A DNA stretch of 64,000 nucleotides, taken from NCBI GenBank assembly GCA_937967995.1, contig CALBTB010000007.1, positions 131,235 through 195,234 on the forward strand. The letters run 5' to 3'. How positions within the stretch are numbered: position 1 is the first letter of the stretch; the number at the start of each line of letters is the position of its first letter. Source of the DNA: an uncultured Gammaproteobacteria bacterium (lineage in GTDB: Bacteria > Pseudomonadota > Gammaproteobacteria > UBA6429 > Thiohalophilaceae). Below the pieces are notes generated by a model. It had not been told where the DNA came from and did not search any database. It saw only the letters and a program-made list of their open reading frames with translations. Made by a program: the position numbers and the translations under genes. This document shows, in pieces, positions 17,034 through 24,762 of the stretch.

Positions 17034-17388
17034 TAGATCCTTTTTATGATTGAAGTTATTGATTTATCAGTATATACCTTATTTTGTATAGATTTGGTCG
17101 AAATCCAATAATACGGGACAGACCACTTTTTTCGATTTGGTGTCATCCTTTCTGGCTTATCAGTCCCTCCTAATATTCATATGTTTGGGTTGAATTTTTC
17201 GATTCTTTGCCATATTGTATCTGGTAAGGAATCGTACGCCGTAGCTGTAAGTGACTCAAAAGACGATAGCTCAACTCATTACTTACCTTGACCATTGGTA
17301 AAGCTTTATTAAACCGCTGGCATGGTTGTGATAAACACTTACGACAACCAACATCCAAGACCAGCTCAGTTTGATAGAGGTTAATACC
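17034..17388. other. AT-rich intergenic region with one small inverted repeat
   Basis: About 355 bp between divergent genes. A 7-bp inverted repeat (TGGTTGT at 17323-17329, ACAACCA at 17344-17350) lies just upstream of the next gene and could be an operator or hairpin. No gene is convincing here. A 75-codon minus-strand reading frame overlapping the next gene start was not accepted. Confidence 0.4.
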
Positions 17389-18030
17389 ATGAATCAAGAT
17401 GCAGCCAAGTTATGTGCAGATTCTCTACGCACTTTTTCCAAAGAAAAACATGACATTAAGCTAAAAGCAACACACGCGCATGAGCTTGTTGCGGCGTACT
17501 TTGGTTATAAATCTAAAAGTGCCATGAAGGCGGATACAAAATATCCCATGAGTAAGTTAGGGCAGGCAGAAATTATAGTGTCGATGCCAGATGATTTTAT
17601 TGACAAGCGACGTAAAAAACTTCAGGAACTATCACCTGAACTGCCAGATAGTTACACGCTAGGCGAAGTGGTCTACGCACCTATATTTGCGGGCGAGTTC
17701 TGGACGAGTCAATTTCCACCATTTAGAAGTTTTAAAACTCTAGCAAAATATTTAGTAGAGAATAGCGAAGTATTTCGTGGAGATTTAAGGTTCAATCAAA
17801 ATGTTCCTATGGAACATTTTGTTGCAGTTAAAGAAGAAGAAAATTATGTTTTATTAACAGTTACACACACTTATCGCGATCACACAGGTGAGCTGAAAGA
17901 TAATGGTGATACGATTATTAAACTACCACGCATAGCTGGGCGCATTGGTTATGGCAAGCCAGAAATATCTGTCGTGAATAGAACTGCTGGTGCCCGTAGA
18001 AAACTACGGTTTTCGGGGGTGCAGCCATGA
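17389..18030 (+). CDS. Unknown protein with HELVAAYFGYKS-type N-terminal motif
   Basis: Not recognised at family level. The 213-residue product is soluble. Its N-terminal ~45 residues (KLKATHAHELVAAYFGYKSKSAMKAD) match a helical motif I associate with proteins encoded on integrative elements and plasmids, where it precedes varied C-terminal parts. The rest is mixed alpha/beta with no visible catalytic signature. I chose ATG 17389 because AGAGG lies 8 bases upstream; an in-frame TTG at 17371 is weaker. It ends only about 30 bp before the GIY-YIG gene, so the two are likely an operon. The context suggests accessory DNA. Confidence 0.65.
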   Translation: MNQDAAKLCADSLRTFSKEKHDIKLKATHAHELVAAYFGYKSKSAMKADTKYPMSKLGQAEIIVSMPDDFIDKRRKKLQELSPELPDSYTLGEVVYAPIFAGEFWTSQFPPFRSFKTLAKYLVENSEVFRGDLRFNQNVPMEHFVAVKEEENYVLLTVTHTYRDHTGELKDNGDTIIKLPRIAGRIGYGKPEISVVNRTAGARRKLRFSGVQP

Positions 18031-18060
18031 TCGACAAAAATAGTGGACAGAGCACAGAGC

Positions 18061-18870
18061 ATGGTTCCTCCTTATCGTAATTTTCAACATGGAGCTGTAT
18101 ATATTTTAGAAAATCCCGAATCACAGCGCGTGAAAGTTGGGATGACCATCAATAATATTGTCGATCGGCTTAGTGCTATCAATGATATGTGGTTAGAGCG
18201 AACGATCACTTGCCAGGTTTGTGGAGTACGTATTCTCAAAACCGGAAAGTATGTTTCTCCACACGATAAGCAAAAGGGAAGTGTTCATCAATATGATCCA
18301 ATTGGTGAAGGTTGTCCAGGGGGGAACGAGTTACCCATTGAGAGAGATGTGGCGCTAGCTGAGGCCCACCTAGAAGATCTGAAAAATCGTCACGACGAAC
18401 TATCCGGTGCAGAAAAAGGATCAAACACAAAAAGAATTAAAACTCTTGAAAAGCGAATAGAAAAGTATAGGCACTACACTGGACCAGTGGGAGAGTGGCA
18501 ATTCAAGATCGCTTTTTACACGGAATGTGTTGAGCGGGTTGAAAAGCTCTCACATGAAATACTACATGAGTATCTCGATGAGCAAGCACCATTTGGTGAA
18601 GTCTTTTATTGCACTATGTCAGTAGCAATTGAAGCGGTTGAAGCAGCTCTGAGTGAGCTAGGGCTGTTACATACAGCTAGGAAAGAAACTCAACTGCGGG
18701 AGAAGCGGCTTTTGTATAAAGAAGATTATCGATACCAAGCCCCGGAAAGAGTACCGGCAAGATATGAGTGTGGGATGTGCCGCACTCAGTGGAAGGGTAA
18801 AACGTTTGGAATTAATTTTTGTCCAAAATGCAATAATCACTTATACAGTAAGTTCTTAGCATTTTTTTAA
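18061..18870 (+). CDS. GIY-YIG / T5orf172-like protein with C-terminal zinc ribbon
   Basis: Residues ~8-45 read GAVYILENPESQRVKVGMT ... DRLSAIN, the layout of T5orf172/MUG113-type GIY-YIG domains, with V-Y-I as the first strand and K-V-G as the second. Two CxxC-type pairs follow around residues 55-90. A coiled-coil region (~105-140) comes next, then the usual FGEVFYC ... AVEAAL end of the GIY-YIG fold near residues 190-215. The C-terminus is a zinc ribbon (CGMC ... CPKC). An insert therefore splits the nuclease domain. Start is ATG 18061; GTG 18043 would add 6 residues. Possible DNA-cleaving or DNA-binding protein of an accessory island; activity is inferred. Confidence 0.72.
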   Translation: MVPPYRNFQHGAVYILENPESQRVKVGMTINNIVDRLSAINDMWLERTITCQVCGVRILKTGKYVSPHDKQKGSVHQYDPIGEGCPGGNELPIERDVALAEAHLEDLKNRHDELSGAEKGSNTKRIKTLEKRIEKYRHYTGPVGEWQFKIAFYTECVERVEKLSHEILHEYLDEQAPFGEVFYCTMSVAIEAVEAALSELGLLHTARKETQLREKRLLYKEDYRYQAPERVPARYECGMCRTQWKGKTFGINFCPKCNNHLYSKFLAFF

Positions 18871-18889
18871 ATCAAACGTTTGTTATTTT

Positions 18890-18912
18890 GGGGCAGGGTT
18901 TCACCCTGTCCC
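18890..18912. repeat. Palindromic hairpin (REP-like)
   Basis: GGGGCAGGGT (18890-18899) pairs with ACCCTGTCCC (18903-18912) across a 3-base loop, giving a 10-bp stem with one G-U. No T-run follows on either strand, so it is not a classic terminator. It lies at the right boundary of the AT-rich island. Confidence 0.6.
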
Positions 18913-19059
18913 ATCCCTTTACGCCGTCATTGCATTGACGGTCAAAAAATCGGGTCATAGAGCACTTAGAACCCTTTTGGTTCGTTAAGTCACTGGATTG
19001 ATCCACATTGTGTTTCGCCCAGTGTTTCTTACGCTGCTTTATGGACTTAAGAATTGAAG

Positions 19060-19130
19060 AAGGACCCAGACTCACTGATCTGGTGTTAACAGCCGGAGAG
19101 GGCGATCAGTGTAAGAATGTCTGGGCCCTA
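19060..19130. repeat. Long imperfect inverted repeat beside the bufferin genes
   Basis: The left arm (about 19066-19084, CCCAGACTCACTGATC) pairs with the right arm (about 19106-19131, GATCAGTG then GTCTGGGCCC), with a 7-base bulge in the right arm and an unpaired centre of roughly 20 bases. It starts where the bufC-like gene ends. It could be a terminator stem, a mobile-element end or a REP-type repeat; no T-run is present. Confidence 0.5.
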
Positions 19131-19910
19131 AACGTCGATGCCGATAATTTCATCGTCCAGCCAGCGATGCAGCATTACCCCAAATTCCGTCGCGACATCG
19201 TTATTCGGAAAAGCTTTTTCCAGTGCGGCACCAATGTCATCAAGCGTGTCTCCAGGTGTGTCTTCGCAACTAATGCGGGCGATAGCCGCCGATTCAATCT
19301 TTGAGAGACTGCGAAAATGCGGTGAATGGCCTTTGCGCCAGATCACTATATCAACAGGTTCCGGCAGCCGTTCTACAACGGGAGGCGTTTGCTCCTGGTT
19401 GATGGCTTGCCAGATTTCCAGGGTATTGAAGTGTTGCGTGCATACAGTGAGTGTCGGTACGGCTTTTAAATGGATGGTGGTACTTTCGTCGCTAGCAAGC
19501 TGCTGCAGGTCGTCAAGTGTCATGACGGCACTGTCGGCGCCATCAAACGCCCTGCGCAGCGTCCAGTCCATCAGGGCAAGTTCTGATACTTCCCTGTCGT
19601 CGGCAAGTCGTTCAGCGAGGAATTCGGGAAACCCTTTGCCATACAGGCCGATATTTTTGTAGGTCGACGGGTGCGACTGAACATAGTCTGCGGCGAGCTG
19701 GTTAAACCAGTCATCACCCAGATAGATGGCCGTATGTTCAAAGGTATCCAGCAATACGTCTACCAGGCGCAGACGGTAGGCGTTGTAATAAATATCCAGG
19801 CGATCGCGCGCGGACAGGCCACGTGCTGATTCGCTAATCCAGTCTGCGCCCTTGCATTCGGTATCGAACAGGGCGCGTTGAAAATCGTTTTGTAATTCAG
19901 CAAGCTTCAT
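19128..19910 (-). CDS. bufC: BufC/HvfC-type partner protein (DUF2063)
   Basis: DUF2063-family protein that partners the MNIO enzyme in maturing bufferin or HvfA-type metal-binding peptides, probably by presenting the precursor. The N-terminal helical domain shows the family pattern: LQNDFQRALF, ARDRLDIYYNAYRLRLVDVL, FNQLAADYV, and PEFLAERL. The C-terminal half (~140-260) is the more variable part. I start it at ATG 19910, which overlaps the stop of the upstream gene as TAATG (1 bp) and gives translational coupling; a start 15 bases earlier is possible. Last gene of a three-gene minus-strand cluster. Cytoplasmic. Confidence 0.85.
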   Translation of the reverse strand: MKLAELQNDFQRALFDTECKGADWISESARGLSARDRLDIYYNAYRLRLVDVLLDTFEHTAIYLGDDWFNQLAADYVQSHPSTYKNIGLYGKGFPEFLAERLADDREVSELALMDWTLRRAFDGADSAVMTLDDLQQLASDESTTIHLKAVPTLTVCTQHFNTLEIWQAINQEQTPPVVERLPEPVDIVIWRKGHSPHFRSLSKIESAAIARISCEDTPGDTLDDIGAALEKAFPNNDVATEFGVMLHRWLDDEIIGIDV

Positions 19911-20791
19911 TAACGTCCCTGACATTGCGCTAGTTTACTCTGTTCCTGATTCTTTGCGCTCAGCACGTCGTCGGCAATGGCGCGCGCCACATCCAGTTCA
20001 GCAATCAGCTCTGGCAGTGTGGGGATATTGTCGTCGCGTTCGATCATGGTGGGCACATAACCAAAGTGGCGCAGTGCCTGGCGGTAAAGATCCCAGACAT
20101 CGTCACACACCGGGTGATCATGCGTATCAATCAAATGGTCGCCATTGTTCAGATGGCCGGCCAGATGAAACTGGCTGACGCTATCTACCGGCACGCCTTC
20201 AATAAAGTCAGTGGGCGAGAAATCATGATTAAATGCGCTGACGTAGATATTGTTAATGTCCAGCAATAACCGGCATCCCGTTGCCTTGCATACTTCGCTC
20301 AGAAATTCCCATTCGGTCATTTCAGACTGTTCATATTCTACATAGCTGGACACATTTTCTAACACCAGCGGGCGTTGTAGTACCGCCTGTGCCTGCTCAA
20401 CGTTGCGTGTCACCACCTGCAGGGCTTCTTTTGTATAGGGAAGCGGCAGCAAGTCATGCAAATTACGGCCGTGGACACCTGTCCAGCATAAGTGATCCGA
20501 TACCCACATCGGCTCGACGCGTTGCTCAAGTGTTTTGAGTTTACGTAAATAGTCTTTATCCAGTCCGTTAATGGAACCGATCGACAGGGAGACACCATGC
20601 ATGACCATCGGGTAATTGGCACGTATTTGATCGAGCATGGCCAATGGCTTGCCGCCATCGACCATGTAGTTATCAGAAATGACTTCCAGCCAGTCCACGG
20701 GCTGTGGCTCAGCCAGAAAATCATTGTAGTGCTGAGTGCGTAGCCCCAGACCAAATCCAGGTCCGAATCCAGGTCCAAAACCGGAAGTCAT
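19910..20791 (-). CDS. bufB: BufB/HvfB-type MNIO peptide maturase (DUF692)
   Basis: Multinuclear non-haem iron oxygenase of the DUF692 family. Known members oxidise cysteines of ribosomal precursor peptides into thiooxazole or oxazolone/thioamide groups that bind copper. The TIM-barrel landmarks are visible: GLGLRTQHYNDFL, VDWLEVISDNYM, MHGVSLSIGS, WVSDHLCW, LVLENVSSYV, LLLDINNIYVSAFNH, FHLAGH and IERDDNIP. They carry the His, Asp and Glu iron ligands. An unusual Gly/Phe-rich repeat (three GFGPGFG-type units) precedes the barrel. Length 293 is typical. The stop overlaps bufC by 1 bp, and the precursor gene lies 27 bp upstream. Confidence 0.92.
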   Translation of the reverse strand: MTSGFGPGFGPGFGLGLRTQHYNDFLAEPQPVDWLEVISDNYMVDGGKPLAMLDQIRANYPMVMHGVSLSIGSINGLDKDYLRKLKTLEQRVEPMWVSDHLCWTGVHGRNLHDLLPLPYTKEALQVVTRNVEQAQAVLQRPLVLENVSSYVEYEQSEMTEWEFLSEVCKATGCRLLLDINNIYVSAFNHDFSPTDFIEGVPVDSVSQFHLAGHLNNGDHLIDTHDHPVCDDVWDLYRQALRHFGYVPTMIERDDNIPTLPELIAELDVARAIADDVLSAKNQEQSKLAQCQGR

Positions 20792-20818
20792 TTCCTATTC
20801 CCCTATATTAAGGAATGA

Positions 20819-21109
20819 TTACTTGGATTTGATATCCGCGATGACGCCGCCCTTAACCAGGCAGTCTTTCGCTTTCATCCCTTTGAAGCCATGCGTCTTG
20901 CACTTGTTATGGCCCTTACAGGCGTGCTCAGTGGTCTTACAGTCTGAGTTGCCCTTGCACGAATGCACGCCGTAACAATGCACCTTATCGCCCGCCGCAA
21001 TAGCCGCGCCATGACTGCCAGCAGGTTGTGTTGCCGCACAGGCTGTTGTGCTCATTGCCACGGCCAGAACAGCCGATGAAAAGGTGGTTTTGGTGATACT
21101 GTTTTTCAT
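20819..21109 (-). CDS. bufA: Bufferin-type precursor peptide (BufA2-like)
   Basis: A 96-residue secreted precursor. Residues 1-26 form a signal peptide (hydrophobic SSAVLAVAMSTTACA). The mature part has six cysteines in a regular pattern: CYGVHSC, SDCK, HACKGHNKCK and KDCL, typical of BufA2-family periplasmic metallophores. The final lysine-rich tail follows. Family knowledge: MNIO modification of core cysteines yields copper-chelating heterocycles, and the product buffers periplasmic copper. AGGAG precedes the ATG. First gene of bufA-bufB-bufC. The cysteine spacing is visible; modification and metal binding are inferred. No bufD-like DoxX gene is adjacent. Confidence 0.88.
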   Translation of the reverse strand: MKNSITKTTFSSAVLAVAMSTTACAATQPAGSHGAAIAAGDKVHCYGVHSCKGNSDCKTTEHACKGHNKCKTHGFKGMKAKDCLVKGGVIADIKSK

Positions 21110-21223
21110 AATCGCTTCTCCTGAGTGATTCCTGAATTAAATGAATTGAGAAACGCGATTATGGGCAGGAATTATGCTGGAGAAGTCACGAAATAATCAC
21201 AAAAGATTAACATCTGATAAACC

Positions 21224-22366
21224 CTATTCTTCAATATTCACGGTTTTCGTGTTGTCCATCATGCTGATGACTTCATCCAGGTCGATTTGATCCGGGTTGT
21301 CACCGGGCTGATCCTTAAGGATGTCGATCACCTGGTCCTGTTCGAAAATTGTATGCTCACCGGTTTCGGTTTGCATGTACATGGCCCAGGGCACGAACAT
21401 GGTGGTGGGAAAGACCTGCTCAGGTTCCGGTGAGATGTCGATATTCACCCCGGAAATATACACCAGGCGTTTGTGTTGATAAGCCGGTTCCTTGACGATG
21501 GTTCTGAAGGTACGATCAAATTCCACCTGCACATGCACCTTGGCTGCGGTGAGTAAGGGGGATTTGGAGCAGACGATCCACGGCATGTAGGGCAGCAGGT
21601 TATGCTCGACGACATTCACGCTTTGCATGAGGGGATTCAGCTCGCGTTTAAAGCAAAAATACTCCGGCAATAAATCATCCCCAATGGGGCGCTTGCCTTC
21701 CAGGTTTTTAAACAGGTGCGAAATCCCGGAAGCCGCACGAAAGCATTTGGAGGTGCTGTAGGAGCGGAACGGGGTGTATTCACCTTTGGTTGGTTTAATC
21801 AGGCTGTCCAGACGCAACAGCAGGCCCGACTCGATATGTCGGTCCATCAACTGGTTGTCGATGACGACATAATTTTTGCCATTTTCTTTTTGCAGGAACA
21901 CGGTGTTCTTGGCAAATTCAAATTCCTGTTGAAACCAGTCAATCACACTCGCCAGTTTGCCGCAGCTTAAACTGAACTCATCGTGCTCGGTACACACTCT
22001 TCGGTAGTGGCCAAAACTGTGGTCATCCGGGTTATAGCCCACGTGACTGGCCTGGATGATAAACATATCCCGGCCGTGCGATGCATGCGAGGCATGGCGC
22101 ACGGTGTCCAGCACACCGCCAACCCGGCCATGGTTGAACGGAAACGTCCCAAAATGCTTGGCCATCAGAATGATGGGGTAGCCCTGGTTTTCATCCGAGC
22201 AAAAGGCCCGTGATGGCATGATCTTGTCCTGTTCGAATCCCAGCGATTTACAGTAGTTGTAGATTTTGGGGATAAACTCATTGTAACTGAGCATATGATT
22301 GTCGAGGTCATATTCGCCCAGGGCATGGGTGATGTCGGTATTATTGTGTAACTGGCAGTCTTTCAT
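21224..22366 (-). CDS. LCIB/theta-type carbonic anhydrase-like protein with extra C-terminal domain
   Basis: The N-terminal ~190 residues show the zinc-ligand pattern of the LCIB/theta carbonic anhydrase group: CSDE (C56, D58), SHVGY (H108), HYRR (R122/R123) and SCG (C135). This matches the Cys-His-Cys zinc site plus Asp-Arg dyad of beta-type active sites. FPFNHGRVGG and HASHASHGRDMF lie between. Residues ~190-380 are an extra region with no known domain, ending in an acidic tail. No signal peptide, so presumably cytoplasmic. Carbonic anhydrases interconvert CO2 and bicarbonate. The bicarbonate transporter genes sbtA/sbtB are in the same window. Family placement is by motif only. Confidence 0.7.
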   Translation of the reverse strand: MKDCQLHNNTDITHALGEYDLDNHMLSYNEFIPKIYNYCKSLGFEQDKIMPSRAFCSDENQGYPIILMAKHFGTFPFNHGRVGGVLDTVRHASHASHGRDMFIIQASHVGYNPDDHSFGHYRRVCTEHDEFSLSCGKLASVIDWFQQEFEFAKNTVFLQKENGKNYVVIDNQLMDRHIESGLLLRLDSLIKPTKGEYTPFRSYSTSKCFRAASGISHLFKNLEGKRPIGDDLLPEYFCFKRELNPLMQSVNVVEHNLLPYMPWIVCSKSPLLTAAKVHVQVEFDRTFRTIVKEPAYQHKRLVYISGVNIDISPEPEQVFPTTMFVPWAMYMQTETGEHTIFEQDQVIDILKDQPGDNPDQIDLDEVISMMDNTKTVNIEE

Positions 22367-22483
22367 CGGATTTTCACTGTTGATACGGGGTTATCGACTG
22401 AAGCGGGGGTGGCTTTAGCAGCGCGCAATTATAGAGAAGTCCTGCCAAGATTGGTATATAAAGTAAGAATGATGGAGGTAAAC

Positions 22484-22849
22484 ATGAAGACATTATTTGC
22501 CGCATTAGCGTTTTTCAGCCTGTTGTTCGTAAACAGCCATGCTGTCGCTCACCATGGCTGGTCCTGGACCACGGGTGATAACATCGAACTCACTGGCGTG
22601 ATCACGAAGGTCCGTCTCGGCAACCCCCACGGCCGGCTTGAGGTGGATGTGAACGGAGAGACCTGGACAGTCGAAGTCGGGCAACCCTGGCGCAACAAAC
22701 AGGCCGGGCTGAAGGATGGCGACCTTGCAGAAGGCGTCGAGATTCGTGTTATTGGTGAACCCTCAGAAGATGTCGCGGAAAAACGCCTGAAAGTAGAAAG
22801 ACTGTACCTGGGCGACCGCGAATACGTGCTGTACCCGGAACGGGACTAG
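22484..22849 (+). CDS. DUF6152 family periplasmic protein
   Basis: 121 residues with an N-terminal signal peptide (LFAALAFFSLLFVNSHAVA) ending in AVA, followed by HHGWSWTTGDNIELTG. This histidine-bearing start and the following small beta-barrel (TWTVEVGQPWRNKQAGL) are typical of DUF6152. Function is unknown, and the HHGW start makes metal binding conceivable. I chose ATG 22484 because GGAGG lies 5 bases upstream; the longer open frame from 22409 has no ribosome site. The next gene starts 6 bp after its stop, so the two form an operon. Confidence 0.82.
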   Translation: MKTLFAALAFFSLLFVNSHAVAHHGWSWTTGDNIELTGVITKVRLGNPHGRLEVDVNGETWTVEVGQPWRNKQAGLKDGDLAEGVEIRVIGEPSEDVAEKRLKVERLYLGDREYVLYPERD

Positions 22850-22855
22850 CGCCGG

Positions 22856-23323
22856 GTGGAATCGCTATTTACCGCGATGGAATCGACCGCCATCGCGGAG
22901 TATCTGCGCGTGTCTCGCTGGGCCTATGCGCTGGTTAATACCACGCATATTCTTGGCATTGCGCTGCTGGTCGGATCAATCATTCCCTTTAACCTGCACA
23001 TCCTCGGTGTGTGGCGCAATTTTCCACGCCTGATGCTGGCCCGTGTGCTGTTACCGGTTGCGGTAACCGGGCTGCTACTTGCTGTGTTGGCGGGCAGCCT
23101 GTTGTTCTCGGTCAGGGCACTTGAATACTCACAGATCATTTTTTTCCAGATCAAGATCGCGCTGGTCGTCATCGGGACCGTATCGGCGTTGTTATTACAT
23201 CGCGCTTATGGACTGTCACTCGAACAGGCGACTCAAACCCGGCTCAGAGCGCATGCACTCCTGTCGATTTTATGCTGGCTGGGTGCCCTGGTATGCGGAC
23301 GCCTGATAGCGTTTGTTAGTTAA
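22856..23323 (+). CDS. Small integral membrane protein partnered with DUF6152 (DUF6644-like)
   Basis: 155 residues with four hydrophobic helices (~22-45, ~62-84, ~92-112, ~130-150). Conserved-looking polar residues sit within the membrane (NTTHILG, FFQIKIAL), including a histidine in helix 1. Such four-helix proteins next to DUF6152 proteins are seen elsewhere, and the DUF6644 label is a tentative memory. The start is GTG 22856; an in-frame ATG at 22877 would remove 7 residues. Function unknown. A membrane redox or metal-linked role is possible but not shown. Confidence 0.72.
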   Translation: MESLFTAMESTAIAEYLRVSRWAYALVNTTHILGIALLVGSIIPFNLHILGVWRNFPRLMLARVLLPVAVTGLLLAVLAGSLLFSVRALEYSQIIFFQIKIALVVIGTVSALLLHRAYGLSLEQATQTRLRAHALLSILCWLGALVCGRLIAFVS

Positions 23324-23442
23324 AGCGGGGTCGGACCGGGCTATCGTATTGATAGAAAATATAAAAACGTAAAGATATGCTTTATATTTCGGCTTAGAGC
23401 GATGTTTTTAAGCGAGAAACTGGTAACGGAGAAAATAAACCT

Positions 23443-23916
23443 ATGAACACAGCGAAACATAAACTGCTGGCAAGTTGTTTTGGCGTGTTGCTTTGCTCGA
23501 TGGTCATTGCAGACGAACACCAGATTAAGCAGGTTGTACCGGCGGCAGAACGCGAACGGGCGGCTGCGCAGAAGCTGTCTGGCCCAACGCAGAATCGTGG
23601 TGTGGAGTCAGTCACGCCGATCGGTAGTGTGGCGCTCGATAATGAAATCAGCGACATCAAGGGGCATAGTCTGCGTGCGCGCGAAATTGTGATTGCACCG
23701 GGCGGTGTGATTGCCGTGCACGAACACCACGCCCGGCCGGGTGTGGCCTACATTCTCGAAGGTGAAATCGTCGAGCATCGTAATGATCACCCCGAACCCT
23801 TGCTGCGCCGTCAGGGGGACGCCGCCTTTGAAAAGACCGGCGTCGCACACTGGTGGGAAAATCGCTCAGACAAAAAGGTCAGAGCACTGGTTGTCGATAT
23901 TGTGCCGACGCCTTAA
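23443..23916 (+). CDS. Periplasmic cupin-domain protein
   Basis: 157 residues. A signal peptide (KLLASCFGVLLCSMVIA) is followed by a linker and a single cupin_2 domain (~70-155). The metal-binding histidine pair is in IAVHEHHARPGVAYILEGE, and the second cupin motif is in DAAFEKTGVAHWWENRS. The metal ligands therefore appear complete (two His in motif 1, Glu, His in motif 2). The likely reaction is unknown. Preceded by GGAGAA. It is a single gene between the membrane pair and the PrsW-like protease gene. Confidence 0.85.
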   Translation: MNTAKHKLLASCFGVLLCSMVIADEHQIKQVVPAAERERAAAQKLSGPTQNRGVESVTPIGSVALDNEISDIKGHSLRAREIVIAPGGVIAVHEHHARPGVAYILEGEIVEHRNDHPEPLLRRQGDAAFEKTGVAHWWENRSDKKVRALVVDIVPTP

Positions 23917-23937
23917 TTAGGTTCTGGTTGTAAATAA

Positions 23938-24618
23938 ATGCATGCTTTGATCCTTCTTTTTGCACCGGCATTATTCTGGGCTGGGTATCATTATTACCAT
24001 GATCGTCATCAACCGGAACCGTTACATTATTTATTGCTGACTTATGTGTTAGGCATAGGTGCCGGCTATCTGGGTACTCTCAGCTACCAGGGGCTGGCGC
24101 ATATTGGTCTGAATGTCGATGTGTTTGATCTGGCAGAGACTAACAAGTTGGGTCTGCTGCTTTATAGTGTGTTTGTGATAGGCGTGGTCGAGGAGCTTAT
24201 CAAATTTTTGCCTTTCTGGTTCATTTGTATACGGTTACGTCATTTTGATGAATCCATAGATGGTATCGTCTACGCATCGTTTATCGCCCTCGGTTTCGCC
24301 ACTTATGAGAATTACCACTATCTGCAAATCCTGAGTGGTTATGAAGCCCTCGGCCGATCTGTGGCGTCACCCATGGTGCACATTTTATTTTCATCAATCT
24401 GGGGATATCTCTATGGTCGCGCTATGATGAGAGACAAACCGCGTTGGCCTGCTGCGTTGATGGGCGTCGCGTTGGCGGCAGTGGTGCACGGCCTCTATGA
24501 TTTCGCCGCACTCAGCCTCACGCGGTGGGTATATATTGCGCCACCTATCATTATTCTGATTATCTGGGTCTGGCGAATGCATCTTATTAAACGGCTACAA
24601 GAGAGACTAAAAGGGTAA
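23938..24618 (+). CDS. PrsW-family intramembrane metalloprotease
   Basis: 226 residues with about seven membrane helices. The PrsW/CPBP-type motifs are present: EELIKFLPFW (EExxK), FATYENYHY, PMVHILFSS and AVVHGLYDF, which provide the glutamates and histidines of the proposed metal site inside the membrane. In Bacillus, PrsW cleaves an anti-sigma factor. No anti-sigma or ECF sigma gene is visible nearby, so the substrate is unknown. Starts 21 bp after the cupin gene and may be cotranscribed. Confidence 0.88.
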   Translation: MHALILLFAPALFWAGYHYYHDRHQPEPLHYLLLTYVLGIGAGYLGTLSYQGLAHIGLNVDVFDLAETNKLGLLLYSVFVIGVVEELIKFLPFWFICIRLRHFDESIDGIVYASFIALGFATYENYHYLQILSGYEALGRSVASPMVHILFSSIWGYLYGRAMMRDKPRWPAALMGVALAAVVHGLYDFAALSLTRWVYIAPPIIILIIWVWRMHLIKRLQERLKG

Positions 24619-24762
24619 GACGGGTTAATATTAATTTCCTCTGCTCCCTTTACTGTCAGGTCATTGTGAAACCAGCCAGTACCTGATATTTTGTACAGAA
24701 ATTCATATTTATTACGCAATTTAGCTGAGCATAAAAACACTAGACAGGTTTTAAGGACAACT

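Noticed and set aside
17170..17397. 75-codon minus-strand ORF
   Set aside because: Overlaps the 17389 start and its ribosome site, has no family match and ends in an AT-rich region.
18872..19075. 67-codon minus-strand ORF ending in GWDRVKPCPK
   Set aside because: It runs through the palindromic hairpins; the end of the peptide is the translated stem, so it is treated as repeat DNA.
19060..19131. Integron attC-like site
   Set aside because: The arms lack the GTTRRRY and RYYYAAC core sites; only a generic inverted repeat is present.
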